The notes: generated by a model not told the origin, from the sequence alone. A stretch of 64,000 bases of DNA from Streptomyces sp. AC550_RSS872 (GCF_019049285.1 NZ_JAGMUL010000026.1:186001-250000), one strand, 5' to 3'; numbered from the stretch's first letter, positions 53,390 to 63,748 are shown. Numbers and translations are program-made.

Positions 53390-54528
53390 AGCGGCAGATC
53401 TTCGCCCCCGAGCACGAGGCGTTCCGCGCCACCGTGCGCAGCTTCCTGGCCAGGGAGGTGCTGCCGTACTACGAGCAGTGGGAGAAGGACGGCGTCGTCT
53501 CCCGCGACGCCTGGCGCGCGGCCGGAAAGCAGGGCCTGCTCGGCTTCGCCGTCCCCGAGGAGTACGGAGGCGGCGGCACCCCCGACTTCCGCTACAGCGC
53601 CGTCCTCGCCGAGGAGTTCACCCGCGCGGGCGCCCCGGGCCTCGCCCTCGGCCTGCACAACGACATCATCGGCCCGTATCTCACCTCGCTCGCCACCGAC
53701 GAGCAGAAGCGCCGCTGGCTGCCCGGCTTCTGCGACGGCTCGCTGATCACCGCCATCGCCATGACCGAGCCCGGCGCCGGCTCCGACCTCCAGGGCATCC
53801 GCACCCACGCCGAGGACCACGGCGGCCACTGGGTGCTCAACGGCTCCAAGACCTTCATCTCCAACGGCATCCTCGCCGACCTGGTGATCGTCGTGGCGAA
53901 GACGACCCCCGAGGGCGGCGCCCACGGCCTGTCCCTACTCGTCGTCGAGCGAGGCATGGACGGGTTCGAGCGCGGCCGCAACCTCGACAAGATCGGCCAG
54001 AAGGCGCAGGACACCGCCGAGCTGTTCTTCCGCGACGTCCGCGTGCCCAAGGAGAACCTCCTCGGCGACCTCGACGGCGCCTTCGTCCACCTGATGACGA
54101 ACCTCGCGCAGGAGCGGCTGAGCATCGCGGTCTCCGCCATCGCCGCCGCCGAACACCTGCTGGAGATCACCACGGAGTACGTCAAGGAGCGCGAGGCCTT
54201 CGGCCGGCCACTGGCCACCAAGCAGCACATCCGGTTCGAGATCGCCGAGATGGCCACCGAGTGCGCCGTCACCCGCACCTTCCTGGACCGCTGCATAGCC
54301 GACCACGACAACGGCGAGCTCGACGCCGTGCACGCCTCCATGGCCAAGTGGTGGGCGACCGAGCTCCAGAAGCGGGTCGCTGACCGCTGCCTCCAACTGC
54401 ACGGCGGCTACGGCTATATGAGCGAATTCCCCGTCGCCCGGGCCTTCACCGACGGCCGTATCCAGACCATCTACGGCGGGACGACCGAGATCATGAAGGA
54501 GATCATCGGCCGTTCCCTGCTCGGCTGA
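53386..54528 (+). CDS. Acyl-CoA dehydrogenase
   Basis: A 380-aa FAD enzyme making the trans-2 double bond in acyl-CoA. Motifs: [15 protein letters not shown] (about 127), [13 protein letters not shown], then [16 protein letters not shown] (about 265), [19 protein letters not shown], and [18 protein letters not shown] with a catalytic Glu typical of long- or medium-chain members. ATG 53386 overlaps the racemase stop. Partner electron-transfer flavoprotein is not in the window. Confidence 0.92.
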   Translation: MKRQIFAPEHEAFRATVRSFLAREVLPYYEQWEKDGVVSRDAWRAAGKQGLLGFAVPEEYGGGGTPDFRYSAVLAEEFTRAGAPGLALGLHNDIIGPYLTSLATDEQKRRWLPGFCDGSLITAIAMTEPGAGSDLQGIRTHAEDHGGHWVLNGSKTFISNGILADLVIVVAKTTPEGGAHGLSLLVVERGMDGFERGRNLDKIGQKAQDTAELFFRDVRVPKENLLGDLDGAFVHLMTNLAQERLSIAVSAIAAAEHLLEITTEYVKEREAFGRPLATKQHIRFEIAEMATECAVTRTFLDRCIADHDNGELDAVHASMAKWWATELQKRVADRCLQLHGGYGYMSEFPVARAFTDGRIQTIYGGTTEIMKEIIGRSLLG

Positions 54529-54555
54529 GGCTCTCTTGCCCGGCCAATCCCCCTT

Positions 54556-54597
54556 GCTAGGCAGACCCTCACCCTCGCTAGGCAGACCCTCACCCTC
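54556..54597. repeat. Perfect 21-bp tandem duplication
   Basis: Two identical 21-bp units (54556-54576 and 54577-54597, starting GCTAGGCAGACC) lie in the 82-bp gap between the acyl-CoA dehydrogenase and thiolase genes. The second copy ends 13 bp before the thiolase start, so the duplication lengthens the spacer without entering either gene. Confidence 0.9.
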
Positions 54598-54610
54598 GAA
54601 AGGCTTCCCT

Positions 54611-55825
<1,215 letters not shown>

Positions 55826-55875
55826 ACACCCGGCGGAACCAAGAGACTTCAGAGACTTCAACGGAGACCCCCGTC

Positions 55876-58050
55876 ATGACACAGAGCACCACCATCCGCT
55901 GGGAACAGGACCGCGCCGGCGTCGTCACCCTCGTCCTCGACGACCCCAACCAGTCCGCGAACACCATGAACCAGGCGTTCCGCGACTCCCTCGCCGTGAT
56001 CACCGACCGGCTGGAGGCGGAGAAGGACACCATCCGCGGTGTCATCATCACCTCCGCCAAGAAGACGTTCTTCGCCGGCGGCGACCTGCGCGACCTGATC
56101 CGCGTCACGCCCGATACGGCACAGGAGCTGTTCGACGGCGGCCTGGCCATCAAGCGCAACCTGCGCCGCATCGAGACCCTGGGCAAGCCGGTCGTCGCCG
56201 CGATGAACGGCGCGGCCCTGGGCGGCGGTTACGAGATCGCGCTCGCCTGCCACCACCGCGTCGCCCTCGACGCACCCGGCTCCAAGATCGGCTGCCCCGA
56301 GGTCACCCTCGGGCTGCTGCCGGGCGGAGGCGGCGTCGTCCGCACCGTCCGCCTCCTCGGCATCGCCGACGCCCTGCTGAAGGTCCTCCTCCAGGGCACC
56401 CAGTACAACCCGCAGCGTGCCCTCCAGAACGGCCTGATCGACGACGTGGCCGCCACCCAGGAGGAACTGCTCGCCAAGGCCCGCGCCTTCATCGAGGCCC
56501 ACCCCGAGTCGCAGCAGCCCTGGGACAAGCCGGGCTACAAGATCCCCGGCGGCACGCCCGCCAACCCCAAGTTCGCGGCGAACCTGCCCGCCTTCCCGGC
56601 CACCCTGCGCAAGCAGACGAACGGCGCTCCCTACCCGGCCCCGCGCAACATCCTCGCGGCCGCCGTCGAGGGCGCCCAGGTCGACTTCGAGACGGCACAG
56701 GTCATCGAGGCCCGCTACTTCGTGGAGCTGGCGGCGGGCCAGACCTCCAAGAACATGATCCAGGCGTTCTTCTTCGACCTCCAGGCCGTCAACTCCGGCG
56801 CCAACCGCCCCAAGGGCATCGAGTCCCGCCCGGTCCGCAAGGTCGCCGTCCTGGGCGCCGGGATGATGGGCGCGGGCATCGCATACTCCTGCGCCCGCGC
56901 AGGGATCGACGTCGTCCTGAAGGACGTGTCACTGGAGGCGGCCCTCAAGGGCAAGGGCTACTCCGAGAAGCTGTGCGCCAAGGCGGTGTCGCGGGGCCGT
57001 ACGACCCGGGAGAAGGCCGACGCGCTCCTCGCCCGCATCACCGCCACGGCCGACCCGCAGGACGTGGCCGGCTGCGACGCGGTCATCGAGGCCGTCTTCG
57101 AGAACCCGGAGCTGAAGCACAAGGTCTTCCAGGAGATCCAGGACATCGTCGAGCCGGACGCCCTGCTGTGCTCCAACACGTCGACCTTGCCGATCACGGT
57201 GCTGGCCGAGGGTGTGGACCGTCAGGCCGACTTCATCGGACTGCACTTCTTCTCGCCCGTCGACAAGATGCCGCTGGTGGAGATCATCAAGGGCGAGCGG
57301 ACCGGGGACGAGGCGCTGGCCCGGGCCTTCGACCTGGTCCGGCAGATCAGGAAGACGCCGATCGTCGTCAACGACTCCCACGGCTTCTTCACCTCCCGTG
57401 TCATCGGCCACTTCATCAACGAGGGCGTGGCGATGGTCGGTGAGGGCATCGAGCCCGCGTCGGTCGAACAGGCGGCGGCCCAGGCCGGTTACCCGGCCAA
57501 GGTCCTCTCCCTGATGGACGAGCTGACGCTCACCCTCCCGCGCAAGATCCGGGGCGAGTCCAAGCGGGCCGTGGAGGAGGCGGGGGGCACCTGGACGTCC
57601 CACCCCGCCGAGGCCGTCATCGACCGTATGGTCGACGAGTTCGGCCGCGAGGGCCGCAGCGGTGGGGCGGGCTTCTACGACTACGACGCCGACGGCAGGC
57701 GTGCCGCCCTGTGGCCGGGCCTGCGCGAGCACTTCACCCGCGAGGGCGCGGAGATCCCCTTCCGGGACATGCAGGAACGCATGCTGTTCTCCGAGGCCCT
57801 GGACACGGTCCGGCTCCTGGAGGAGGGCGTCCTGACGTCCGTCGCCGACGCCAACATCGGCTCCGTCTTCGGCATCGGCTTCCCCGGCTGGACCGGGGGT
57901 GTCCTCCAGTACATCAACGGCTACGAGGGCGGCGTCCCCGGCTTCGTGGCCCGCGCGCGTGAGCTGGCGGAACGGTACGGGGAGCGGTTCGCTCCGCCGG
58001 CGTTGCTGGTGGAGAAGGCGGAGAAGGGGGAGCGCTTCGGCGACGCATGA
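55876..58050 (+). CDS. fadB: FadB-like 3-hydroxyacyl-CoA dehydrogenase / enoyl-CoA hydratase
   Basis: A 724-aa two-function beta-oxidation enzyme. The N-terminal third is a crotonase (KKTFFAGGDLRDL, then GKPVVAAMNGAALGGGYEIA). From about 310 there is a 3-hydroxyacyl-CoA dehydrogenase with NAD motif KVAVLGAGMMGAGIAYS, SNTSTLPITVLAEG, and the catalytic His region in GLHFFSPVDKMPLVEI. The C-terminal domain has SHGFFTSRVIGHFINEG. ATG 55876 is 50 bp after the thiolase stop. With the thiolase it makes the multienzyme complex. It is followed by a repeat/terminator region. Confidence 0.93.
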   Translation: MTQSTTIRWEQDRAGVVTLVLDDPNQSANTMNQAFRDSLAVITDRLEAEKDTIRGVIITSAKKTFFAGGDLRDLIRVTPDTAQELFDGGLAIKRNLRRIETLGKPVVAAMNGAALGGGYEIALACHHRVALDAPGSKIGCPEVTLGLLPGGGGVVRTVRLLGIADALLKVLLQGTQYNPQRALQNGLIDDVAATQEELLAKARAFIEAHPESQQPWDKPGYKIPGGTPANPKFAANLPAFPATLRKQTNGAPYPAPRNILAAAVEGAQVDFETAQVIEARYFVELAAGQTSKNMIQAFFFDLQAVNSGANRPKGIESRPVRKVAVLGAGMMGAGIAYSCARAGIDVVLKDVSLEAALKGKGYSEKLCAKAVSRGRTTREKADALLARITATADPQDVAGCDAVIEAVFENPELKHKVFQEIQDIVEPDALLCSNTSTLPITVLAEGVDRQADFIGLHFFSPVDKMPLVEIIKGERTGDEALARAFDLVRQIRKTPIVVNDSHGFFTSRVIGHFINEGVAMVGEGIEPASVEQAAAQAGYPAKVLSLMDELTLTLPRKIRGESKRAVEEAGGTWTSHPAEAVIDRMVDEFGREGRSGGAGFYDYDADGRRAALWPGLREHFTREGAEIPFRDMQERMLFSEALDTVRLLEEGVLTSVADANIGSVFGIGFPGWTGGVLQYINGYEGGVPGFVARARELAERYGERFAPPALLVEKAEKGERFGDA

Positions 58051-58071
58051 CGCCGGGCGCGACGGGGCTTT

Positions 58072-58258
58072 TCCTCGCCCCCGCCGCCCCTACCCGTCCC
58101 GTCCTTCTGGGGCTCCGCCCCAGACCCCGCTCCTCAAACGCCGGAGGGGCTGGGTATTTCAGCCCGTCCGGCGTTTGAGGACGAGGCCCGCAGGGCCGAT
58201 GCGGGGGTCTGGGGGCGCAGCCCCCAGGGACGGGACGGGTAGGGGCGGCGGGGGCGAG
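58072..58258. repeat. Inverted pair of dispersed intergenic repeats (copies B and C)
   Basis: Copy C (58072-58152, minus) and copy B (58159-58258, plus) are the same element as at 13521-13621, facing each other. Each carries a strong hairpin: CTGGGGC-TCC-GCCCCAG at 58107-58123 and CTGGGGGC-GCA-GCCCCCAG at 58209-58227. The pair lies between the convergent fadB and MerR genes and probably ends transcription from both sides. Confidence 0.75.
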
Positions 58259-58264
58259 GAACTG

Positions 58265-58999
58265 TCAGGGGGAGCCGTCTTCCTCGGACATGCCGCCCAG
58301 CCACTCCCGCAACTCCTCGCGCAACGACCGCTGAAAAGTCGTCAACAGCGCCTGCACCACCACAGGCTGCATGGACGCGGACAACGACCGCACATCCTGC
58401 GCGGCACGCTCCGATACCTCCCCACGGAACAGCTGTGACAACTCATGCGCGACGGCACGCGAGTGCTCGATGAGGACCTTGCGCGCCGCGAGGATCGCCT
58501 CCTGTGACAGCGGCACGTCCAGCAGCCCGACCCCGAGCCGCAGCAGCCCGAGATCGACGCGACAGTCACCGCCACCACCATCGGCACCGCCGCCCGTTTC
58601 GACCACCCCCATCGCGACCAGTCGCTCCACGTCCTCGTCGCCGAGCCCCCGCCCCGCCCGCCGCTCCAGCTCCCCCCGCGTCACCGTCTCCACGGCGTCC
58701 GGCGCCCAGGACGCCACCACGGCCCGGTGGATGGCGAGGTCATGGGCGTCCAGATCCGGCGGCAACTGGTGCAGATACCGCTCGATCGCGGCGAGCGTCA
58801 TCCCCTGCTGCTGCAACTCCTCGATGAGCGCCAGCCGGGCCAGATGGTCCCGCCCGTAGTGCCCCACTCTGCGCGGACCGAGCACCGGCGGCGGCAGCAG
58901 CCCCTTCGTGCCGTAGAACCGCACCGTGCGGACCGTCACGCCCGCCCGCGCGGCCAGCTCGTCGATCGTGAGGGTCGTCTCCTCCGTGCCGGTCGTCAT
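58265..58999 (-). CDS. MerR-family transcriptional regulator
   Basis: A 244-aa regulator with the N-terminal MerR winged helix (TIDELAARAGVTVRTVRFYG, residues about 10-29, then GRRDHLARL-like region) and coiled-coil, plus a long C-terminal domain without recognised metal ligands. Convergent with fadB and divergent from the amino acid permease; it may control the beta-oxidation genes. ATG 58999 has no ribosome site; a -10 GATACT (59007-59012) ends seven bases away, so the mRNA may be leaderless. A weak TGTCAC lies 17 bp upstream with a TCAC/GTGA dyad between the two, as in MerR promoters. Confidence 0.85.
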   Translation of the reverse strand: MTTGTEETTLTIDELAARAGVTVRTVRFYGTKGLLPPPVLGPRRVGHYGRDHLARLALIEELQQQGMTLAAIERYLHQLPPDLDAHDLAIHRAVVASWAPDAVETVTRGELERRAGRGLGDEDVERLVAMGVVETGGGADGGGGDCRVDLGLLRLGVGLLDVPLSQEAILAARKVLIEHSRAVAHELSQLFRGEVSERAAQDVRSLSASMQPVVVQALLTTFQRSLREELREWLGGMSEEDGSP

Positions 59000-59139
59000 G
59001 TGCAGCAGTATCGCTGTCTCACCAGTGCTGTGACACCTCAGGTGACGACGAGGACGGTGCGGAAGTGCCGTGTGAGAATTAACGCTCTGTGACATGTGCC
59101 ACCGCGTGAGCCGCGTGCTCTGGGGGAAGGTGACCCCTT

Positions 59140-59228
59140 GGTCTGCGCCTTTACCGAGGGCGCAGGCCATACGCACGTCCGGACACCCGAAGCGAGACCC
59201 GCTCGGGCGCACCAGAGAGTGGTACCAC
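59140..59228 (+). promoter_or_regulatory. Structured leader of the amino acid permease gene
   Basis: Within the 231 bp before the permease there is a 10-bp hairpin (GGTCTGCGCC / GGCGCAGGCC, loop of nine, 59140-59168) and a perfect 10-bp palindrome GTGGTACCAC (59219-59228) directly before the GTG start. TGGTACC recalls the T-box core, and the start would be held in that structure, but no full T-box stem I was recognised. Kept as a structured leader of unknown type. Confidence 0.35.
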
Positions 59229-59230
59229 CC

Positions 59231-60697
59231 GTGAGCAAGGACGCCGTGAACACGGCCGTGGCCGCACCTCGCAGCGACGCGGCCCAGATGCCCGCGGACG
59301 CGGGCGACGCCGGTTACAGCAAGGACCTCAAGGCCCGCCACGTCAACATGATCGCCATCGGCGGGGCCATCGGCACCGGCCTCTTCCTCGGCGCCGGCGG
59401 CCGCCTCCACAACGCGGGCCCGGCGCTCGCGATCGCCTACCTGGTCTGCGGCATCTTCGCCTTCTTCGTGGTCCGGGCGCTGGGCGAGCTCGTCCTGTAC
59501 CGCCCGTCGTCCGGTTCCTTCGTGTCGTACGCGCGTGAGTTCCTCGGCGAGAAGGGCGCGTACGTCGCCGGCTGGATGTACTTCCTGAACTGGTCGACGA
59601 CCGGTATCGCCGACATCACCGCCATCGCGCTCTACACGCACTACTGGAGCCTGTTCACCGACATCCCGCAGTGGGTGCTCGCCCTGGCCGCCCTCGCGGT
59701 GGTCCTGGCGGTGAACCTGATCTCGGTGAAGATCTTCGGCGAGATGGAGTTCTGGTTCGCGATCATCAAGGTCGCGACGCTCGTCGCCTTCATGTTCGTC
59801 GGCATCTTCCTGCTCGCCACCCAGCACGAGGTCGGCGGCCGGACCCCGGGCCTGGACGTGATCACCGACCACGGCGGCGTCCTCCCGCACGGCCTGATGC
59901 CCGTCGTCCTCGTCATGCAGGGCGTGATCTTCGCGTACGCCGCGCTGGAGCTGGTCGGCGTCGCCGCGGGCGAGACCGCCGAGCCGGAGAAGGTCGTCCC
60001 GCGCGCGGTGAACTCGATCATGTGGCGCGTCGGCCTCTTCTACGTCGGCTCGGTCGTCCTCCTCGCCCTCCTCCTGCCCGGCTCGGTCTACTCGGCCGAC
60101 GAGAGCCCCTTCGTCACGGTCCTGTCGAAGATCGGCGTCGAGGGCGCGGGCGACGTGATGAACCTGGTGGTCCTGACGGCCGCGATGTCCTCCCTCAACT
60201 CCGGCCTGTACTCCACCGGCCGCATCCTCCGCTCGATGGCGATGGCGGGTTCGGCGCCCAGGTTCACGGCCCGGATGAACCGCAGCCAGGTCCCGTACGG
60301 CGGCATCCTGCTCACCTGCGCGGTGTGCGTCCTCGGCGTCGGCCTGAACTACCTCATGCCCAGCCAGGCCTTCGAGATCGTGCTGAACGTCGCCTCCCTC
60401 GGCATCATCTCGACCTGGGTGATCATCATGATCTGCCACCTGCTCTTCGTCCGCCGCGCCAAGGCGGGCCTGGTCACCCGGCCCGGCTTCCGCCTCCCGG
60501 GCAGCCCGGTCACCGAGATCGTGACCATCGCCTTCCTGGTCGCCGTGCTCGGCCTGATGTGGAACGACCCCGAAGTCGGCCGCAAGACCCTCCTCCTCAT
60601 CCCGGTCATCGCCCTGATGCTGGTCGGCGGCTGGTTCGCGGTCCGCCGCCGGGTCGCCCGCGCGGAGGACCGGGAGCTGGCCGACCTCACGAAGTAG
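59231..60697 (+). CDS. AAT-family amino acid permease (possible AnsP)
   Basis: A 488-aa 12-helix transporter of the amino acid/polyamine/organocation type. Seen: HVNMIAIGGAIGTGLFLGAGG (helix 1), RALGELVLYRPSSGSFVSYA, and GVIFAYAALELVGVAAGETAEPEKVVPRAVN. The C-terminal half matches the asparagine/GABA permease branch. Substrate is unproven. GTG 59231 is used, as the frame upstream is leader; a charged cytoplasmic tail of about 30 residues precedes helix 1. Confidence 0.87.
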   Translation: MSKDAVNTAVAAPRSDAAQMPADAGDAGYSKDLKARHVNMIAIGGAIGTGLFLGAGGRLHNAGPALAIAYLVCGIFAFFVVRALGELVLYRPSSGSFVSYAREFLGEKGAYVAGWMYFLNWSTTGIADITAIALYTHYWSLFTDIPQWVLALAALAVVLAVNLISVKIFGEMEFWFAIIKVATLVAFMFVGIFLLATQHEVGGRTPGLDVITDHGGVLPHGLMPVVLVMQGVIFAYAALELVGVAAGETAEPEKVVPRAVNSIMWRVGLFYVGSVVLLALLLPGSVYSADESPFVTVLSKIGVEGAGDVMNLVVLTAAMSSLNSGLYSTGRILRSMAMAGSAPRFTARMNRSQVPYGGILLTCAVCVLGVGLNYLMPSQAFEIVLNVASLGIISTWVIIMICHLLFVRRAKAGLVTRPGFRLPGSPVTEIVTIAFLVAVLGLMWNDPEVGRKTLLLIPVIALMLVGGWFAVRRRVARAEDRELADLTK

Positions 60698-60746
60698 CAC
60701 GAAGTATTCGGAGGCCGTTGTCAGTGGCGGCCTCTACGGTGGCGTC

Positions 60747-61235
60747 ATGTCGGAGATCACTTACATCCGGGGTGACGCCACCGTTCCGTCGGTGAAGGGC
60801 GTCAAGGTGATCGCCCATGTCTGCAACGACATAGGGGGATGGGGGAAGGGCTTCGTCCTGGCCATATCGCGCCGCTGGCCGCAGCCGGAGAAGTCCTACC
60901 GCGCATGGCACCGCGAGCGCGCCGCTAACGACTTCGGGCTGGGCGCGGTGCAGTTCGTCCAGGTCGAGCCGTACGTCTGGGTGGCCAACATGGTCGGGCA
61001 GCGCGGGATCCGCACCGGCAGCAAGGGTGTGCCCGTGCGCTACGAGGCGATCGAGGCGGCCCTGGCACGGCTGGCCGACAAGGCGGCCGAACTCGGCGCG
61101 TCCGTGCACATGCCGCGCATAGGGTGTGGGCTGGCCGGTGGCAAGTGGTCCCGTGTCGAACCGCTGATCACCGAGCGGTTGGTGCGACGCGGGATCGCCG
61201 TCACGGTCTACGACCATGGGGAGGGCGCAGGTTGA
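60747..61235 (+). CDS. Macrodomain protein (ADP-ribose-phosphate phosphatase-like)
   Basis: A 162-aa stand-alone macrodomain. N-terminal MSEITYIRGDATVP and VIAHVCNDIGGWGKGFVLAIS supply the ADP-ribose pocket (GDAT, CND and a WGKGF loop of the Poa1p/yeast ADP-ribose-1''-phosphate phosphatase type). VHMPRIGCGLAGGKW is the second phosphate loop. It would bind or hydrolyse ADP-ribose derivatives. ATG 60747. Its TGA overlaps the TTG of the kinase gene (TTGA), which points to linked function. Confidence 0.88.
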   Translation: MSEITYIRGDATVPSVKGVKVIAHVCNDIGGWGKGFVLAISRRWPQPEKSYRAWHRERAANDFGLGAVQFVQVEPYVWVANMVGQRGIRTGSKGVPVRYEAIEAALARLADKAAELGASVHMPRIGCGLAGGKWSRVEPLITERLVRRGIAVTVYDHGEGAG

Positions 61236-62134
61236 GCCGCGACATCGACGTGCTCGTGCTGGGCGGGGCCGGGGTGGACACCATCGTGTACGTCCCCGAG
61301 CTGCCGCTCCCGTACGCCGACAGCTACATGATCGACAGCGGGATCCAGGCCCGCGCCGGTCAGACCGGGGACTTCGTCGCCATCGGTCTGAGCGCCCTCG
61401 GGCTGCGTACCCATCACCTCGACTTCCTCGGTGACGACCCCGAGGGGGATCTCGTCCGCGCCCTGCACCGCGAGAAGGGCATCGCGCTCACCGCGATCCC
61501 GCAGCCCGCGGGGACGAAGCGTGCCGTCAACCTCGTCGGCCCCGACGGCAGGCGGCTGTCGCTGTACGACACGAGCCGCGCCCACGTCGACGACCGCTTC
61601 CCGGAGGCCACGCTGCGCGCCCTGGCCGAGGCGAGCCGCCACGTCCACGTCACCATCACCCAGCCCTGCGCCCACGCACTGCCGCTCCTGCGCGAGTCGG
61701 GCTCGACGCTCTCCACCGACCTGCACGACTGGGACGGCGAGAACCCGTACCACGAGCCGTTCGCACAGGCCGCGGACGTCGTCTTCCTGTCCGCCTCCGC
61801 ACTGGCCGACCCCGAGCGGACGATGCGCCGGATCGCCGACCGCGGCCGGGCCGAGGTGGTCGTGGCCACGGCAGGCGCGAAGGGCGCGTACGTACTGGCC
61901 GACGAAGAGCTGATCCACGTACCCGCCGCGACACCGCCCGCGCCGGTGGTGGACTCCAACGGCGCGGGCGACGCCTTCGCCGCCGCGTTCCTCTACGCCT
62001 GGCTGAACCGCGAGACCCCCCGCCGCAGCGCCCTGTACGGCACGATCGCCGGCGCCCACGCGTGCACAGTGCCGTCGACAGAGACGGATGCAATAGGGCC
62101 GAACGAACTGCTCGGGCGCACTGCGACCCCCTGA
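61232..62134 (+). CDS. PfkB-family carbohydrate/nucleoside kinase
   Basis: A 300-aa ribokinase-fold kinase. N-terminal VLVLGGAGVDTIVYVPELP, the GQTGDFVAIGLSALGL region, and the C-terminal PfkB signature VDSNGAGDAFAAAFLYA with catalytic Asp (about 257). TTG 61232 overlaps the macrodomain stop and has GGGGAGG six bases before it. Substrate unknown; ribose, adenosine and fructose derivatives are the usual ones, and the macrodomain partner hints at ADP-ribose breakdown products. Confidence 0.88.
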   Translation: MSRDIDVLVLGGAGVDTIVYVPELPLPYADSYMIDSGIQARAGQTGDFVAIGLSALGLRTHHLDFLGDDPEGDLVRALHREKGIALTAIPQPAGTKRAVNLVGPDGRRLSLYDTSRAHVDDRFPEATLRALAEASRHVHVTITQPCAHALPLLRESGSTLSTDLHDWDGENPYHEPFAQAADVVFLSASALADPERTMRRIADRGRAEVVVATAGAKGAYVLADEELIHVPAATPPAPVVDSNGAGDAFAAAFLYAWLNRETPRRSALYGTIAGAHACTVPSTETDAIGPNELLGRTATP

Positions 62135-62185
62135 GGAGCACGGGGAACTGCGCGATCAACCACGACGCAGCCGGCAGCCGCCCGA
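62131..62185. repeat. Dispersed Streptomyces intergenic motif
   Basis: The gap between the PfkB and peptidase genes contains GGGGAACTGCGCGATCAACC, a close match to a short sequence that I recall as recurring in intergenic regions of many Streptomyces genomes. Its role is not known. Confidence 0.4.
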
Positions 62186-62215
62186 CGACATGACGCCGCG
62201 CATCCAGCGGCGCAC

Positions 62216-63748
62216 TCAGCGCTCGTGCTCGTGCTCGTGATCGCGCTTGTGCTCGTGCTCGTGCACGTCATTGGTCGCAGCGATCTTCTTCCAGGACTTC
62301 GGCTGCACCGGGACCCCGGCCACCTTCGCAACCGACGCCGCCCGAGCCGCGGCAGCACCCGGCTTCGACGGCTGGAACAGCCAGGTGCCGAAGAGCGCCG
62401 CCAGCGGCTTCCTGGACACCTCCTCGGCGTACCGCTGGAAGTCGGCCACCGAGGCGTTGCCGTGGGCGTACTTCTGCGGCCAGCCCTTGAGGATGGCGAA
62501 GAACGCGTCGTCACCGATCTCGTTGCGCAGCGCCTGAAGCGTCAGCGCACCCCGGTCGTAGACCGCGAGGTGGAACTGGTTCTCCGGCCCGGGATCACCG
62601 GGCCGCACCTGCCAGAAGGCATCGTCGGCCGCACGTGAGGCGTACACGTAGTCGGCGATCTCCTGCGCCGTCCCCTCGCCCTCGTGCTCCGACCACAGCC
62701 ACTGCGCGTACCGCGCGAAGCCCTCGTTGATCCAGATGTCCTTCCAGCCCTTGACGGACACCAGGTCGCCGTACCACTGGTGGGCCAGCTCATGGACGAC
62801 GATGTTGGTGTTCGACCCGTTCGCGAAGTTCCGCGGGCTGTAGTACGGCCGGGTCTGCGTCTCCAGTGCGTACCCGGTGTCGGTGTTCGGCACATACCCG
62901 CCGAGCGCGTTGTAGGGGTACGGCCCGAAGTACTCGCTCAGCCAGTCGGCGATCTCCCCGGTCCGCTCGATGCTCGCCTTCGCCGCACCGGCCTTGTCGC
63001 CCAGGTCCTTGCTGTAGGCGTTGATGACCGGAATGCCGCTCTCGCTCGTCCCCGTGGTCACGTCGAACCTGCCGACCGCGAGCGTGGCGAGATACGTCGC
63101 CTGCGGTTTGTCGGAGCGCCAGTTGTAGCGGGTCCAGCCCAGCCGTGAACTCGTCGACTGGAGCGTGCCGTTGGAGATGGCCTGCGTACCGTCCGGGACC
63201 TGCACCGACACGTCGAACGTCGCCTTGTCGAGCGGGTGGTCGTTGCTCGGGAACCACCACCAGGCGGCCTCGGGCTCGTTCGCCGCGGCGCCGCCGTCCG
63301 GAGTGCGGTGCCAGCTGGTGAAGCCGCCGTACGCCTCCTTCGACGACGGCACACCGCGGTAGCGCACGACGACCGTGATGGCCGTGCCCTTGGCCAGGGG
63401 GGCCTTCGGTGTGATCTCCAGCTCATGTTCGCCGGACGTCACGAACGACGCCTTCGCGCCATTGACCCGGACCTCGCTGACGTCCAGGAGGAAGTCCAGA
63501 TTGAACCGGGACAGATCCTGCGTGGTCCTCGCCAGCAGCGTCGCCGTCCCCTCCAACTCGTCCGTGGCCGGCTGGTACTTCAGCCGGAGGTCGTAGTGCG
63601 AGACGTCGTATCCGCCGTTGCCGTAGGCCGGGTAGTAGGGGTCGCCGATGCCCGGAGCGCCGGGGGAGGGGGTCGCGGCCGACGCCGGGATCGCCAGCAT
63701 CAGAGAGGCGGCTGCGAGCGCGCCCGGCGCCATGATTCTGCGGTGCAC
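62216..63748 (-). CDS. Secreted M1-family metallopeptidase with His-rich tail
   Basis: A 510-aa exported aminopeptidase-like enzyme. Signal peptide (ALAAASLMLAIPASA), an N-terminal beta domain, and a thermolysin-like domain with the zinc motif VVHELAHQWYGD (HExxH, about 320) and third ligand Glu in WINEGFARYAQWLW. The family GAMEN loop is replaced by GYALE, suggesting altered peptide preference. The last 16 residues are VHEHEHKRDHEHEHER, a probable metal-binding tail. GTG 63748 has GGAG five bases upstream; an ATG five codons downstream is the alternative. Confidence 0.88.
   Translation of the reverse strand: MHRRIMAPGALAAASLMLAIPASAATPSPGAPGIGDPYYPAYGNGGYDVSHYDLRLKYQPATDELEGTATLLARTTQDLSRFNLDFLLDVSEVRVNGAKASFVTSGEHELEITPKAPLAKGTAITVVVRYRGVPSSKEAYGGFTSWHRTPDGGAAANEPEAAWWWFPSNDHPLDKATFDVSVQVPDGTQAISNGTLQSTSSRLGWTRYNWRSDKPQATYLATLAVGRFDVTTGTSESGIPVINAYSKDLGDKAGAAKASIERTGEIADWLSEYFGPYPYNALGGYVPNTDTGYALETQTRPYYSPRNFANGSNTNIVVHELAHQWYGDLVSVKGWKDIWINEGFARYAQWLWSEHEGEGTAQEIADYVYASRAADDAFWQVRPGDPGPENQFHLAVYDRGALTLQALRNEIGDDAFFAILKGWPQKYAHGNASVADFQRYAEEVSRKPLAALFGTWLFQPSKPGAAAARAASVAKVAGVPVQPKSWKKIAATNDVHEHEHKRDHEHEHER
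62219..62268. repeat. GCTCGT hexamer repeat encoding the His/Glu tail
   Basis: Tandem GCTCGT-type hexamers in the 3' end of the peptidase gene, read on the minus strand as alternating Glu and His codons (His-Glu dipeptides) with one Lys-Arg-Asp interruption. Confidence 0.75.
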
